Origin: Debaryomyces hansenii CBS767
Taxonomy: Eukaryota > Ascomycota > Pichiomycetes > Serinales > Debaryomycetaceae
Direction: 5' to 3'
Assembly (NCBI RefSeq): GCF_000006445.2
Contig: NC_006043.2
Span: forward strand, 620,001-684,000
Length of the DNA stretch: 64,000 nucleotides
The position numbers and the translations under genes were made by a program. Under the pieces are notes generated by a model. That model was not told the origin of the DNA. It worked only from the letters and a program-made list of their open reading frames with translations, and did no database searches. Positions 47,210 through 57,708 of the stretch are shown here, one piece after another; position 1 is the stretch's first letter; each line of letters begins with the position of its first letter.

Positions 47210-48739
47210 ATGATTGGTGAAAGTACATCAGGAGATGTGAATCCAGTTCTCACAAGAAATATGTCTACAAATAAGAGTACACCCGTAAGCTCACCCTCGT
47301 TAAGCTTTCGGTCATCGCCGCCAGAAAACAATAATGAAGGTTCGCAGGTGCAGGGAGGCAATTTAACGAATGGAGAGGTAGCATCAAGTACAAATCCACC
47401 GGGAGTGAGTGTGGATCGAAATAGCAGGACTAGTACCCCTAATGAAAACGCGAATGCAACGTCGGGCACATACATTCCAACAGATGGACCAAGTTCAAAT
47501 ATTTCGCTGGCAAATGGCCCAGGACAATTTGAGAATATAGGTCCTACAAATGGGTCACTGACGAATATCATTTCGAAGACTTCTTCCAACGCTACCAATA
47601 ATCCTCCGGCCCCCACAAGAAGATCGTCCTTTGGATTAGGGTTTTTAAGTTCTCTTACGAATTCTATTAGATCACAGCATAATACGTCATCAGCGTCTGA
47701 AACACCCCACAATTTCATGTCGAATAGTCCTACTATCGCCAACTTGAATAATTATTCGATGTCGTTATCGGAGCCAATTGAACCTGTGATTAGTGAAGAT
47801 GCTATGCCCCCTCCAAATGATACCAATGCATCAGAGTCAAGCAACAGTGATTTTGACCACAATGCGGAATTAAATAATTTATCTAATTTGAATGATGAAG
47901 CCATAGACGGTGATCGGACGCGGGTCGCAGTGAACAATCCGTCTGAGGATCAGTTAGTAGAAGGGTCAAACAAGGGTGTTGAGAATGGAATTGATAAGGA
48001 TGGTTATTTTTCGGTGAGATTGACACCATTAATAGATTATTCGTCGTCCGCGTCGGGGTTATACTTTTCACCTATCATACGGAAAGTAAAACCTACTAAT
48101 AGTATCACAATAGGCAGATATACAGAAAAGAATAAGAGTGCAGCACATGCCCCTCAAGGGTCGTCGGCCCCAATAGTTTTCAAGTCAAAAGTTGTCTCGA
48201 GAACCCATGCATTATTTCAATGTAACGAAGACGGGCAGTGGTTTTTGAAAGATTGCAAATCATCTTCGGGCACATTTCTCAATCATATAAGATTATCACC
48301 AGCATCACAAGCTCTGACATTAATGCCATTAATAGATGGTGATATAGTACAATTGGGAATGGATTACAGGGGTGGTACAGAGGAAGTATATAGATGTGTC
48401 AAGATGAGATGTGAATTCAATAAAAGTTGGCAACGTAAGGTTAACCAATTCAATTTAGAAATTCACCAGAAGTTGAAGAATATGGCTATAGGCTCAAACG
48501 ACAATGATATAGCCATGAATCCAATAAATAAGGCTCTAGTAAGTGAAAATTTATCGGAGTGTGCAATATGCCTACTTGAATTAGAACCATGTCAAGCATT
48601 GTTTATAAGTCCTTGTTCTCACTCATGGCATTATAAATGTATTAGGCCAATCATTATCAAAAGTTACCCTCAATTCTACTGCCCTAATTGTCGGTCAATG
48701 TGTGATTTGGAAACAGATATAGAAGACGAGGGTGAGTAA
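47210..48739 (+). CDS. DMA1: FHA-RING ubiquitin ligase, Dma1/Dma2-like
   Basis: The 509-residue protein has a disordered Ser/Asn-rich N-terminal half, an FHA domain at about residues 290-400 (TIGRYTEKNKS, then VVSRTHALFQ and DCKSSSGTFLNHIRLS) and a C-terminal RING at about 451-497 (CAICLLELEPCQALFISPC, then HSWHYKCI and CPNC). This combination is specific to the Dma1/Dma2 and CHFR-related ligases, which recognise phosphothreonine and control septin assembly, mitotic exit and the spindle-position checkpoint. The FHA phosphate-contact residues Arg, Ser-Arg-x-His and Asn are visible. Confidence 0.92.
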   Translation: MIGESTSGDVNPVLTRNMSTNKSTPVSSPSLSFRSSPPENNNEGSQVQGGNLTNGEVASSTNPPGVSVDRNSRTSTPNENANATSGTYIPTDGPSSNISLANGPGQFENIGPTNGSLTNIISKTSSNATNNPPAPTRRSSFGLGFLSSLTNSIRSQHNTSSASETPHNFMSNSPTIANLNNYSMSLSEPIEPVISEDAMPPPNDTNASESSNSDFDHNAELNNLSNLNDEAIDGDRTRVAVNNPSEDQLVEGSNKGVENGIDKDGYFSVRLTPLIDYSSSASGLYFSPIIRKVKPTNSITIGRYTEKNKSAAHAPQGSSAPIVFKSKVVSRTHALFQCNEDGQWFLKDCKSSSGTFLNHIRLSPASQALTLMPLIDGDIVQLGMDYRGGTEEVYRCVKMRCEFNKSWQRKVNQFNLEIHQKLKNMAIGSNDNDIAMNPINKALVSENLSECAICLLELEPCQALFISPCSHSWHYKCIRPIIIKSYPQFYCPNCRSMCDLETDIEDEGE

Positions 48740-49999
48740 AGGGTTTTTAATCAATAGGATCTTTATATAGTTAATAAGATTGGTTATTTCTCGCATAAGT
48801 CAAATGTACTTCTATAGTGGACAAATAAACCACTAAAAATCCCCTATAACAAGAATTTCGCAAAAGTTGCAAATTTCACAAAACTTACTCTTTAAATCAA
48901 ATTATGAAAATTCATAAAAAATAATTCTTAAACTGTGCCAGCAACAGTACAACATATTAACATACACAAAAATGTATAGAGTTAGTAGCAATCTTATCTA
49001 ATGATGAAAAGAAGTTTTTTTGCAAATTCTGGGCCAACATTTGCCGAAGTTTGTAAAGAGTATTTTTGCCAGCACACCATATTATACTCGCCACAAGAAA
49101 CTACTCTAAATGGTAGTACAAGCTGTTTCTCAAGCATTAATCATTCATGACTTATATCTGTCAACGATTACTGTATTCAATCGGACACTAAATCTCTGGG
49201 GTTTGCTCTTCAACAATATAGGCCTCTATGCATGACCCACCCTAATAAGAGAATACTAAAAAAATATTATACGAGCTCGGGTTATATCGTCTCATGCTTG
49301 TCTTAATCTTTCCCCACGCAAAAATACATAAATGCCGGAATAACTCAACATAAATGGATTTAATTTTCTCCGCGAGTTGTAGTTGTTATCCCAATTAGTT
49401 AATATATTTGTAGACGGTTACTTTTGGCAACTAAATCAAAGTATCCCCATTCTTAGAAGCCTTGCAGGTCGCCATATAAGTTTGAATTGTCCAACCGTAA
49501 TTTGCCTCATGTGTATATTGGAGATTTCGCAGTATTTACTATAGCGAGGAATGCGGCGAAAAATTTAGCGATTAATTACAGAGATATAGCGAAGTGAACC
49601 GCGAGCCTGCAAGAGTGGTGTAATAAGTGATCGCCTAGAGATGTGGTGAATATTGTTCGAGAAAACAATAGGATTTCTGTAGTATTGTCGTAATAAGTCA
49701 TAAAATAATAGAAAGTTATTCCTAAGGTAGTGGGGTACATAAGGAATATCGTGTTGACTCAAATATGGGGTAGATTTTTGACCCTTAACAAGATGAGATG
49801 GCAGGGCCTGATTGCTCCCCTCTTATACATGAATGCGGTCGACATGCGATTCGGCCATAGTATAACGGGTGCATACATATTATTTACCAGCTGTTCTATC
49901 TGGGATGTAGTAGTATAAATAGGAAGTAGCCTGCCTTATCCAAACTGAAGATTTTTATAATTAAGTATCAACAACGAAGAATAATATAAATTAAACGAA
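48740..49999. promoter_or_regulatory. Long upstream region of the maltose-type permease gene
   Basis: This 1.26-kb gap contains candidate zinc-cluster half-sites: CGG triplets at 49836-49838 and 49852-49854, and AGC-N9-CGC at 49588-49602, which fits the degenerate MGC-N9-MGS consensus described for the yeast MAL activator. Such motifs occur often by chance. An open frame at 49730-49918 starts with GTG and has no protein-like features. The length suits a regulated sugar-transporter promoter. Confidence 0.35.
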
Positions 50000-51739
50000 A
50001 TGAGTGCACAACATGTCGAGGATATTGACAAGCCTGGAGTGGTGATTGAGGTGAATCCGCTTAACAAGAATATGACAGACGATTCGATGGCACATGAGGC
50101 ACAGGACTTTATGGATAAGTTCTTAGATATGTCGGAAAACGCAAAAGATAACGATAGAAAGGAGAAATATATGCCGTTGAAAGAAGGCCTAAAGACGTTT
50201 CCAAAGGCTGCAATGTGGTCGGTTATTTTAAGTACTGCTTTAATTATGGAAGGATATGATACCAATCTTTTGAACTCATTATACGCATTTCCAGATTTCG
50301 CCAAAAAGTTTGGAGAGTACAGTGAATCCGATGGACTGTATCAGATACCTGCTAAATGGCAAACTTCTTTGAGTATGTGTGTAAACGTTGGTGAAATTAT
50401 TGGATTATTTATTGCAGGTATTATTGCCGATAGGATTGGGTACAGAAAGACACTTATTGGTGCTTTGATGCTTACTACTGGGTTTATATTTATCGTGTTC
50501 TTTGCTGTTAATGTTGAAATGTTATTAGCTGGTGAGCTATTATTGGGTCTTCCTTGGGGGGCATTCCAGACGCTAACAGTTTCGTATGCTTCTGAAGTTT
50601 GCCCCACCACTCTACGGGTATATTTGACAACTTACGTTAACGTTTGCTGGGTTTTTGGGCAATTGATTTCATCAGGTATCCTTCGTGGACTTGTTTCAAG
50701 CGATATAGAAGATGTTTACCGTATTCCATTTGCTGTCCAATGGGTTTGGCCTATTCCGATTGCTATAGGTATCTATTTGGCTCCCGAATCTCCATGGTGG
50801 TTGGCAAGAAAGAATAGAATTCAAGAGGCTAAACATTCAATCAAAAGATTACTCACAGTAAACGAACATTTACCAGATAAAGAAATCTTGGCTGAAGCAA
50901 TGGTGCAAAAAATACAAATGACTTTGAAAGAAGAAGCCCTTACAAATAATGGAGAATCATTCTTAGATTGTTTTAAGGGTCAAGATCTTCGTAGAACCAG
51001 AATTGCTGCCATCGTATGGGTCAGTCAAAACTTAACTGGTTCCTCGTTAATGGGATATTCAACTTATTTTTACCAACAAGCTGGCCTTGGACAGAATATG
51101 TCCTTCACTTTTTCAATCATTCAATACTGCTTTGGTATAGTCGGTACTCTTGGTTCATGGTTGCTTTCTCAAAAAGCTGGTAGATTTACAATTTATTTCT
51201 ACGGGCTCTGCTCTTTGTTTTGCATCTTATTTGTTGTTGGATGTCTTGGTATCAACCCAACAGAGTCCTCATCCTGGGGCGTTGGAAGTTTATTATTGGT
51301 ATACACTTTTGTCTATGACCTCACTATCGGGCCACTTTGTTATTGTATCGTTGCTGAAATTCCTTCAACAAAACTTCGTACCAAAACGATTATTATTGCT
51401 AGAAATGCGTATAATATTGCCGGAATTGTCGTTGCAATTATCACTCCATACATGTTAAACCCAACTGCTTGGAACTGGAAAGCCAAGACTGGATTCTTTT
51501 GGTCAGGATTTGCATTTTTTGCAGCAATTTGGTGTTGGTTTGATTTACCAGAAACCAAGGGTAAAACTTTTGCTGAATTGGATCAATTATTTGAAAATAA
51601 AGTTAAGGCTAGACAATTCAAGAAAACAGAAGTTGAGGTCTTTAATACAGACGAGCTTATTGAAAGGTTAGGAGAAGATGGTATCAAAGATCTTGTAGTT
51701 ACTGATGCCTCTAAAGATGAATTCTCAGAAAAAGTTTGA
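50000..51739 (+). CDS. Maltose/alpha-glucoside:proton symporter, MAL31/AGT1-like
   Basis: The 579-residue protein is a 12-helix sugar porter. An acidic N-terminus is followed by the first helix block MWSVILSTALIMEGYDTNLL, GIIADRIGYRKTL (loop 2-3 motif), LPWGAFQTLTVSYASEVCP, PESPWWLARK, GYSTYFYQQAGLG, YCIVAEIPSTKLRTKTII and the closing PETKGKTFAELDQLFE. EGYDTNLL and the PESPWWL block are typical of fungal alpha-glucoside transporters such as Mal31, Mal61 and Agt1. It is tail-to-tail with a MAL-activator-like regulator 173 bp away, which suggests a partial MAL locus. No maltase gene lies in the window. Confidence 0.9.
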   Translation: MSAQHVEDIDKPGVVIEVNPLNKNMTDDSMAHEAQDFMDKFLDMSENAKDNDRKEKYMPLKEGLKTFPKAAMWSVILSTALIMEGYDTNLLNSLYAFPDFAKKFGEYSESDGLYQIPAKWQTSLSMCVNVGEIIGLFIAGIIADRIGYRKTLIGALMLTTGFIFIVFFAVNVEMLLAGELLLGLPWGAFQTLTVSYASEVCPTTLRVYLTTYVNVCWVFGQLISSGILRGLVSSDIEDVYRIPFAVQWVWPIPIAIGIYLAPESPWWLARKNRIQEAKHSIKRLLTVNEHLPDKEILAEAMVQKIQMTLKEEALTNNGESFLDCFKGQDLRRTRIAAIVWVSQNLTGSSLMGYSTYFYQQAGLGQNMSFTFSIIQYCFGIVGTLGSWLLSQKAGRFTIYFYGLCSLFCILFVVGCLGINPTESSSWGVGSLLLVYTFVYDLTIGPLCYCIVAEIPSTKLRTKTIIIARNAYNIAGIVVAIITPYMLNPTAWNWKAKTGFFWSGFAFFAAIWCWFDLPETKGKTFAELDQLFENKVKARQFKKTEVEVFNTDELIERLGEDGIKDLVVTDASKDEFSEKV

Positions 51740-51912
51740 AATAATTTTCTCAGGATTCAACATACATATAATTTAATTCTTCATAGTATGGCTACTATTC
51801 CAACTATTTTATCAACTCTTGTATAACATTATAATATAAGATACAGATTTTTCCGTTTAAATGTAAATAATACAATATTTTATTACTTTGTATGAATAGA
51901 TCAAAAAATTAT

Positions 51913-53868
51913 TTATAGATTATATAGATCATCAAAATCAATTCCTGAGTCAAATCTTATTTTTGGGTCTTTCACATAAACGTTTGATCCGGACATAACG
52001 TTTCTATCTAAATCTAATAAAGGCAATTCATAATGGTGAGTCTCCTGTTGCTTATGTTCTTGATGTTGATCATAGAAAGGTATATTATTTGGTTGTTGAT
52101 GATATTGTAATTGTAAAGCTGCAAGATTCGAGGAACTTAACGTCGGAAGTATGGTACCTGGAGATAACCCAATTCCCATAGTCATTTGTGTGTAAGGAGA
52201 AAATAGCTTATTGGTTGCGTTGTTCGTCTGAGGTAGATCATTAACAATTTCACTAACATTATCACTGCTATTATTCTCATTACTACTATTGGACGATGCT
52301 ATTCTAGAAGAAGCTTCATCATCAACCTCAGTTATGTAAGCTGCCGGGAATTTTGCTATAGTTTTATCACTTATAATTGTATCGATCTTATTGTATAAAT
52401 CGACTGGCAATAAAATATCCCTCTTGAATTTTCCCACCAATTGAAATATTGCCCCTAATGCATCATAGGAATTATAAGCGTCATATTTATAGACTGTTGA
52501 ATCCGAAACAGAGTCTGCTAATGCATTGGCAATTTCGAGTAATTTAACACAGACGCCAGATCCATTTGACTCAAATGCAAACAGGGACAAATTCTCAGTT
52601 GACTTTAAAAAATCTTTAGCAATACGTAATGGGAATTGAGGGTTTAGACAGTGATTCTCATCTGAGTCCCTAATTAAAAGTTCATTTTGATTAGCTATGT
52701 GCCAGCCTAAAGCTCTCATCCAATGCTGCGATAGTATAATATTCAATTTTTGGGTATCTGGAATCAACGGAGAAATAGATACATTTTGTAAATTATTCTG
52801 TACATTTACTATCCAATTTTGAGTTGGTGGGTTGCTTAATTGAAATAAAGATTTTTGAAATAGCTTGAGATTTGACGAGTTTGAGCTTTCTTCTGCTAAT
52901 TTGTCAAAAAAGGATTTATCAGGTATGGAAAATATTCTAACAAGTTCTGTAAAACCACTTAGGATTTCTGGATACTCTTCATCTTCCAACGCGGGAAACG
53001 GAATAGATGGAGTGAGTAGAACAGGGATATTTTCCTCAATACATAAAAACCTCTCTGTTATCATTAACATGTAGTAGATCTTTTTCATCCTATGAACAGT
53101 AGCTGGAGTCTGGTTGAAGTATGTTTTAGGGTTATGGAGTCCGAGAATTTGTGCAAACGTCAAAGTCTCCCTCAAGTACGTAATAGCAACAGATTTATAA
53201 TCCTTAACATTCACGTAGTAATCGTAAAGAAAAAAGGACGATAGAAGCGTGTCTATGTTGGGGTTGAGCCTGTAATTAATACGAGAGCGGATTCTCAATG
53301 CTTCATCCGCAAAGTCTTTAGCTTCTACTCCTGTAGGTAGGTCTCTAACATGAAGAGTATCCGATAAAAACGTTAGTTGAGTAGCAATATCAGCACACAC
53401 AGAACAAGCCAATACATATGCCGCATCAATTTCTGTATTCATTTCTGATTGATCTTTGCCCTCGTCTTGAACCATTTTAGCCACCATGTGTGCAACTGAT
53501 AATACCGGCCATGCGCCGTAATACCAAGTCTGATAAATCTGAAGATATGGTAATAATTTATCTACCGTGAATATTTTAGTATCTGATGTTTTGGTCGCTG
53601 TAGCCTGAAGCCCCGGTTCTACACCATTCTCCAAATTTAACCGCTGAATCGTCTCCTTTGTCTTCTTATGAATTTGTTTCGGCCCACATTTCTTCTTGAT
53701 TCTCTTGCTAGTACAGGAGACATTGTGCTTAATACATTGCGAACAAGGTTTCTGGCGATTACAACGTACTTTCCTTAATGCACAACCATCACAAGGACGT
53801 AAAAGTATCCCATTAAAATCTAAAGCTCCCAAGTCTTCTTCTATGTAGTTATGTTTGGGTGAAATCAT
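51913..53868 (-). CDS. Zn2Cys6 regulator, MAL-activator/Suc1-like
   Basis: The 651-residue protein has a Zn2Cys6 cluster at residues 26-52 (PCDGCALRKVRCNRQKPC to SC; spacing C-x2-C-x6-C-x5-C-x2-C-x6-C), followed by a basic linker (RIKKKCGPKQIHKKTKE). The middle homology region (YYGAWPVLSVAHMV, SFFLYDYYVNVKDY, ETLTFAQILGLHN and RRMKKIYYML-like blocks) is that of yeast Mal13/Mal33 and Candida Suc1. The tail is Asn/Gln/Ser-rich with an acidic end. It probably activates the neighbouring permease gene in response to maltose. Its ATG lies only about 65 bp from the first copy of the repeat found upstream of the other zinc-cluster gene. Confidence 0.88.
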   Translation of the reverse strand: MISPKHNYIEEDLGALDFNGILLRPCDGCALRKVRCNRQKPCSQCIKHNVSCTSKRIKKKCGPKQIHKKTKETIQRLNLENGVEPGLQATATKTSDTKIFTVDKLLPYLQIYQTWYYGAWPVLSVAHMVAKMVQDEGKDQSEMNTEIDAAYVLACSVCADIATQLTFLSDTLHVRDLPTGVEAKDFADEALRIRSRINYRLNPNIDTLLSSFFLYDYYVNVKDYKSVAITYLRETLTFAQILGLHNPKTYFNQTPATVHRMKKIYYMLMITERFLCIEENIPVLLTPSIPFPALEDEEYPEILSGFTELVRIFSIPDKSFFDKLAEESSNSSNLKLFQKSLFQLSNPPTQNWIVNVQNNLQNVSISPLIPDTQKLNIILSQHWMRALGWHIANQNELLIRDSDENHCLNPQFPLRIAKDFLKSTENLSLFAFESNGSGVCVKLLEIANALADSVSDSTVYKYDAYNSYDALGAIFQLVGKFKRDILLPVDLYNKIDTIISDKTIAKFPAAYITEVDDEASSRIASSNSSNENNSSDNVSEIVNDLPQTNNATNKLFSPYTQMTMGIGLSPGTILPTLSSSNLAALQLQYHQQPNNIPFYDQHQEHKQQETHHYELPLLDLDRNVMSGSNVYVKDPKIRFDSGIDFDDLYNL

Positions 53869-53934
53869 CCTTGAGAATATACCAACAAGTAGTAATAATT
53901 TTTATTGTTTATGGGAGGATTATTTTGATATAGG

Positions 53935-54206
53935 TGTGGGGGATTTTGTGGTCGATCTCAAAAATCGGACTAAACAGCTTTATCTTTTCCGTCACTACTA
54001 TACTTTGTCACTATAGCATTCATAAAATAGAATGAAGTACGTTGAGAGTCACAATATTATAGTTATATAATTATTTTGCATGTTAAACGCTTTTGAACTT
54101 GATTTTCAGGTAAAATCTAAAACGTTAGACCCTTTTCCACGCTAGATGTAAGTTCGTTTATTGAATTAATATTATTAGTGGATGTACTGAAAATAAAGAC
54201 TCTTAG
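53935..54206 (+). repeat. Repeat copy 1: decayed promoter and 5' coding end of the second zinc-cluster gene
   Basis: This block is similar to 56381-56649 and to the upstream region and first codons of the gene at 58933. Shared strings include TCACTATAGCATTCATA and TTTTCCACGCTAGATG. Bases 54133-54183 match the regulator's first codons, but the ATG is replaced by CCC and the middle of the coding match is deleted. It is therefore a non-functional relic. Confidence 0.75.
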
Positions 54207-55427
54207 TTTTCTGGCCAAATATACTAAATATATTACTGTCCTTAACTAACAATATGTTAACCCCCCAACCGAATTAGTCAATAAGCTTAGAAGTTCCTTG
54301 GAGGGTCGAATTGATGAGTGTTCATCAGAGTGCTGCGAAAACATGCTTGGCTTATTTTCCGAAAAATTATTGCCTAGAACCCGTATTCTTCCCTAGGTGT
54401 ATTCAGGTTATAGCTTGCGAGTGGGCTTTCACAATTGACAAACAGTGTGGATTGTCAAGTCCATTTCAGGTTCAAGCTTCTATGAAACCTGATAATCAAC
54501 ATTTAAAATATTCTGAATGTATCACAATTTTTGACGTAATATACATCTGGGCTTATTGTTTTTCATAGCACTAGCTTAACTACTAGTGGGAATTACATAT
54601 ATATATATATATATACGACTTATTCCAAATACTGTTTTAATGAATATCGACTATGTGGTTGCATAATACTACATTAGACACGAAAATGTTCAACATGGCA
54701 AAAAATAACCGTAATGGGGAAATGTGGCAGATTATAATAATGATGTATTCTATTAACGTACATACTAAACACTAATAGATAATAGATTACAATTAGCCTA
54801 AAGTTTATTACTGCCTGTTACTGGGATTACGATAAAGGTCGTGTACATATCTGAAAATATAGGGAAGCATACTTCTATATTAGTGTTATATACCCGTCTT
54901 TATATCAATATCGGTTACAATAGAAGTAGTTAAGTGATCCATCTACCTATCGATGACTTTTTGGTATGGTCTTAGTTAGTATGTTCTGCTTAATTCTGTT
55001 CGTTAATTAGAAAATTTCATCTTTTTCTTGAAGTTTCATTCCTAGTTTAGATTCTTATCTCTTTTCAATTCATTAAGATTATTTTCAAATTATTTTCATA
55101 TTCTCTGATAGCTATCAGTATCACTAGTATAATTATTTATGGTTCTTACAATGAATTGTGTCAGAATCATAATGCATTCTAAAAGTGATACAAAACCAAC
55201 AGAATGTGATGAAGTTCAAACTATCCCCGCATTTTCAAGCCATTTCACTAGATGTAACCTTATGCTTAGTGTCGACACTTACATAACATTTGCAGTCATT
55301 TTTAAGTGATACAAAACTACTTTTATCTGGCTATATAATAGGGTATATCCTCTCAGAAATGATAGGGTTGTATAGAAAAGACCACCCAAAAATACTACGT
55401 TAATTTATACTTTTTAGTATCGTAAAT
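54207..55427. other. Spacer of duplicated unit 1
   Basis: The spacer is about 80-90% similar by eye to 56650-57708, with indels. The best block is roughly 54600-54810 against 57130-57340. An (AT)n run lies near 54598-54615. The last 50-60 bp before the coiled-coil gene are nearly identical in the two units. An open frame at 54311-54568 is not conserved in the second unit because of indels, so it is not coding. Confidence 0.65.
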
Positions 55428-56258
55428 ATGGATGACTTATTGAATCAAAAAAACCAGGATATTGTTTTACTCGCTCCAGGAAATTCTGTTAATCTAGAGG
55501 TTCCCACTATCAACATTGATACGAACCAAGAGAATAATGGTATTAATGAATCAAATGTCGAAGAGGCAAATGTTTATCTCTCACGGTTGAAACTCAATAA
55601 TGCGCCTGGGGAAGAACAACGTCAAGGAGAAATATACTTAACAAAGTTGAAGCAGCAGGCTGCGGAGAACAAAATCGGGACTAATCTACACCACCAAAGG
55701 TTAAGGGATTCTACAATTGAAGTGAGAGAGAATGTTGACCATATTAATCAGTATCTTTTCCTTGATGAAAATGGACAACCACAGGACGCAGACAACACCA
55801 CCTTTGATTTTGGAAATCCTGCTCTTAACCAAATGTATTCATTAATAAGAAGGGACTTGAATGCATTAACAAATCGGATGGACCGAAAATTTAGTGGTGT
55901 GGACCGAAAATTTAGGGGTATGGACCGAAAATTCAGTGAAATGAAAAGACTCATTATGAGCCAAGAAAACCGATCACAAAATAAGCTTTTGGCATCTGGA
56001 GGTGACACGGACTCCCCAAATGCTTACCTTCCTATTTGTAATGATCGTGGACAACACCCTACTGATTGTGGTCTCGAACCATTAACGTCGCTTGATCAAA
56101 TTAATAGAATGAATGGAATATTAACTGATCAGTATTTAAGCTTTTATCATCTAGGCACCACTCGTCTAGTTTCAGAAAAAAAAGCCAGATTAATGGAATA
56201 TATCGGAATTCATGAAAGAATTGTCGTAAATTCAGTACGTGGTGCACCACCGGTCTGA
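55428..56258 (+). CDS. Unknown coiled-coil protein, tandem copy 1
   Basis: The 276-residue protein matches no family I recognise. Residues 45-80 hold an internal repeat (ANVYLSRLKLNN and GEIYLTKLKQQA). Residues 135-175 are a predicted coiled coil with three clear heptads (MDRKFSG, VDRKFRG, MDRKFSE): Phe in position a, Met or Val in d, Asp in e and Lys in g. Residues 198-276 form a conserved C-terminal domain with two cysteines (PICNDRGQHPTDCGLEPLT, then ILTDQYLSFYHLGTTRLVSE). No signal peptide or membrane helix is seen. The start ATG is preserved in both copies with the preceding 50 or so bases. Compared with copy 2 the protein is identical except for residue 124 and an island at 147-193. Confidence 0.8.
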   Translation: MDDLLNQKNQDIVLLAPGNSVNLEVPTINIDTNQENNGINESNVEEANVYLSRLKLNNAPGEEQRQGEIYLTKLKQQAAENKIGTNLHHQRLRDSTIEVRENVDHINQYLFLDENGQPQDADNTTFDFGNPALNQMYSLIRRDLNALTNRMDRKFSGVDRKFRGMDRKFSEMKRLIMSQENRSQNKLLASGGDTDSPNAYLPICNDRGQHPTDCGLEPLTSLDQINRMNGILTDQYLSFYHLGTTRLVSEKKARLMEYIGIHERIVVNSVRGAPPV

Positions 56259-56380
56259 ATAAATATCGTATTTGCCATGTACCAGTCTAAATCTTATCAG
56301 CGGAGCTATATAGATCCGAGATTACTCAATATATATATAATATTTAGTAAAAGCGACCCACGTAGACGAGAAGTTTTAGA
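56259..56380. other. 3' flank of copy 1, shared with copy 2
   Basis: The 3' flank (CCATGTACCAGTC and AAAGCGACCCACGTAGACGA) recurs after copy 2 at 58540-58689. This shows that the duplicated unit extends past the stop codon up to the next regulator-relic repeat. Confidence 0.65.
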
Positions 56381-56649
56381 TGTGGGGGATTTGTGTTTGA
56401 TCTCATTATATAAAAATTGGGCGTACAGTTTTATCTTTTCCGTCACTACTATACTTTGTTGCTATGGCATTCATAGAATAAAACGAGTACTTTGAGATGG
56501 ACAGTATTATAGAAACATAATCATTTTACATGTTAGAACTATATTTTCAGATAAAATCTAAAACATTAGACCCTTTTCCACGTTAGATGCAAGGTCGTTT
56601 ATTGATTTAAATATTATTGGTGGCATGTACTGAAATTAAAGATTTTGAG
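56381..56649 (+). repeat. Repeat copy 2: decayed promoter and 5' coding end of the second zinc-cluster gene
   Basis: This is the second relic, similar to 53935-54206 throughout, including TTTTATCTTTTCCGTCACTA. The coding-derived part is at 56574-56633. The ATG is again replaced by CCC and the same internal segment is missing, so copies 1 and 2 share a damaged ancestor and arose by later duplication. Confidence 0.75.
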
Positions 56650-57708
56650 TATTCTGACAGCCAGAAATATTACCCTTCCAATAGGATACTTTCATCTTCA
56701 CCTTCTTAACTAGGGCTATATATATTGAATTCTTCATGCATTTCCCCAGCTTTTCAAATTATTTCTGAAAGCTTTTCTCATATGGCCATGTCAGAATGTC
56801 TGCAAGGCATACATCTTTTACATGGCATGGGGAATTTTCAAAGACCCTTCAACTGATTTAGTCAATAAGTTTAGAAGTTCTTGTCGAATTGATGAGTGTT
56901 CTTTCAGAGTGCTGCGAAAACATGATTAGCTTATTTTCCGAAAATTTATTGCTTATAACCCGTATTCTTCCCTAGGAGTATTCAGGTTATAGCTTACGAG
57001 CGGACTTACACAATTTAAACTGCGTGGATCGTCAAGTCCATTTCCAAGTCGTATCACAATTTTTGACGTAACATCTGGGCTTACTGTTTTTCATAGCACT
57101 AGCTTAACTGCTAGTGCCAACTACACACACATATATATATAGGTACAGCCGTTTCCAAATACTGAACTTCTCAATGAATATCGACTATATGGTTGCATTA
57201 TACTACATTAGACACGAAAATGTTCAACATGGCAAAAAATAACTGTAGTGGGGAAATGTGGCAGATTATAATAATGATGTGTTCAATAACCGCACATATT
57301 AAGCACTAATAGATCCTTGTAGAATGGGTTACACTTAGCCTAAACATAATTAGTTCCCGTTGACTAAGAATATGCCAAAGATTTGATGGATTTATTCCTT
57401 TAAATTCAGACTGCCTCTGCATCGTCGAGCAATTTCATTCGTACTTATAGAACAGTCTTGTTATATGTAATGTTAGGCATAGTTTGACACTTACATAGCA
57501 TCTGCAGTCATCGTACTGATTTTTGATAGTGATACAAAAGCAGCTTTTATATTATGCATAAAATACTATTTGTGTATGTTAATTTTAATTTATAGACCAC
57601 AAGGCATTAGGTTATATAATAGGGTATGTCCGCTCAGAAATACTAGGGTTGTATAGAATATACCACCCAAAAATACTACGTTAATTTATACTTTTTAGTA
57701 TCGTAAAT
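56650..57708. other. Spacer of duplicated unit 2
   Basis: Non-coding spacer homologous to 54207-55427, but with extra segments (about 56660-56850 and 57540-57610) absent from unit 1. It is clearly more diverged than the coding copies it separates. No gene was recognised. Confidence 0.6.

Noticed and set aside
47083..47742. A 219-codon frame antisense to the N-terminus of the FHA-RING gene
   Set aside because: It overlaps a supported gene with FHA and RING domains, and its own composition is not protein-like.
54311..54568. Short open frame in the spacer of the duplicated unit
   Set aside because: The homologous spacer in unit 2 has indels that break the frame, so it is not under coding constraint.
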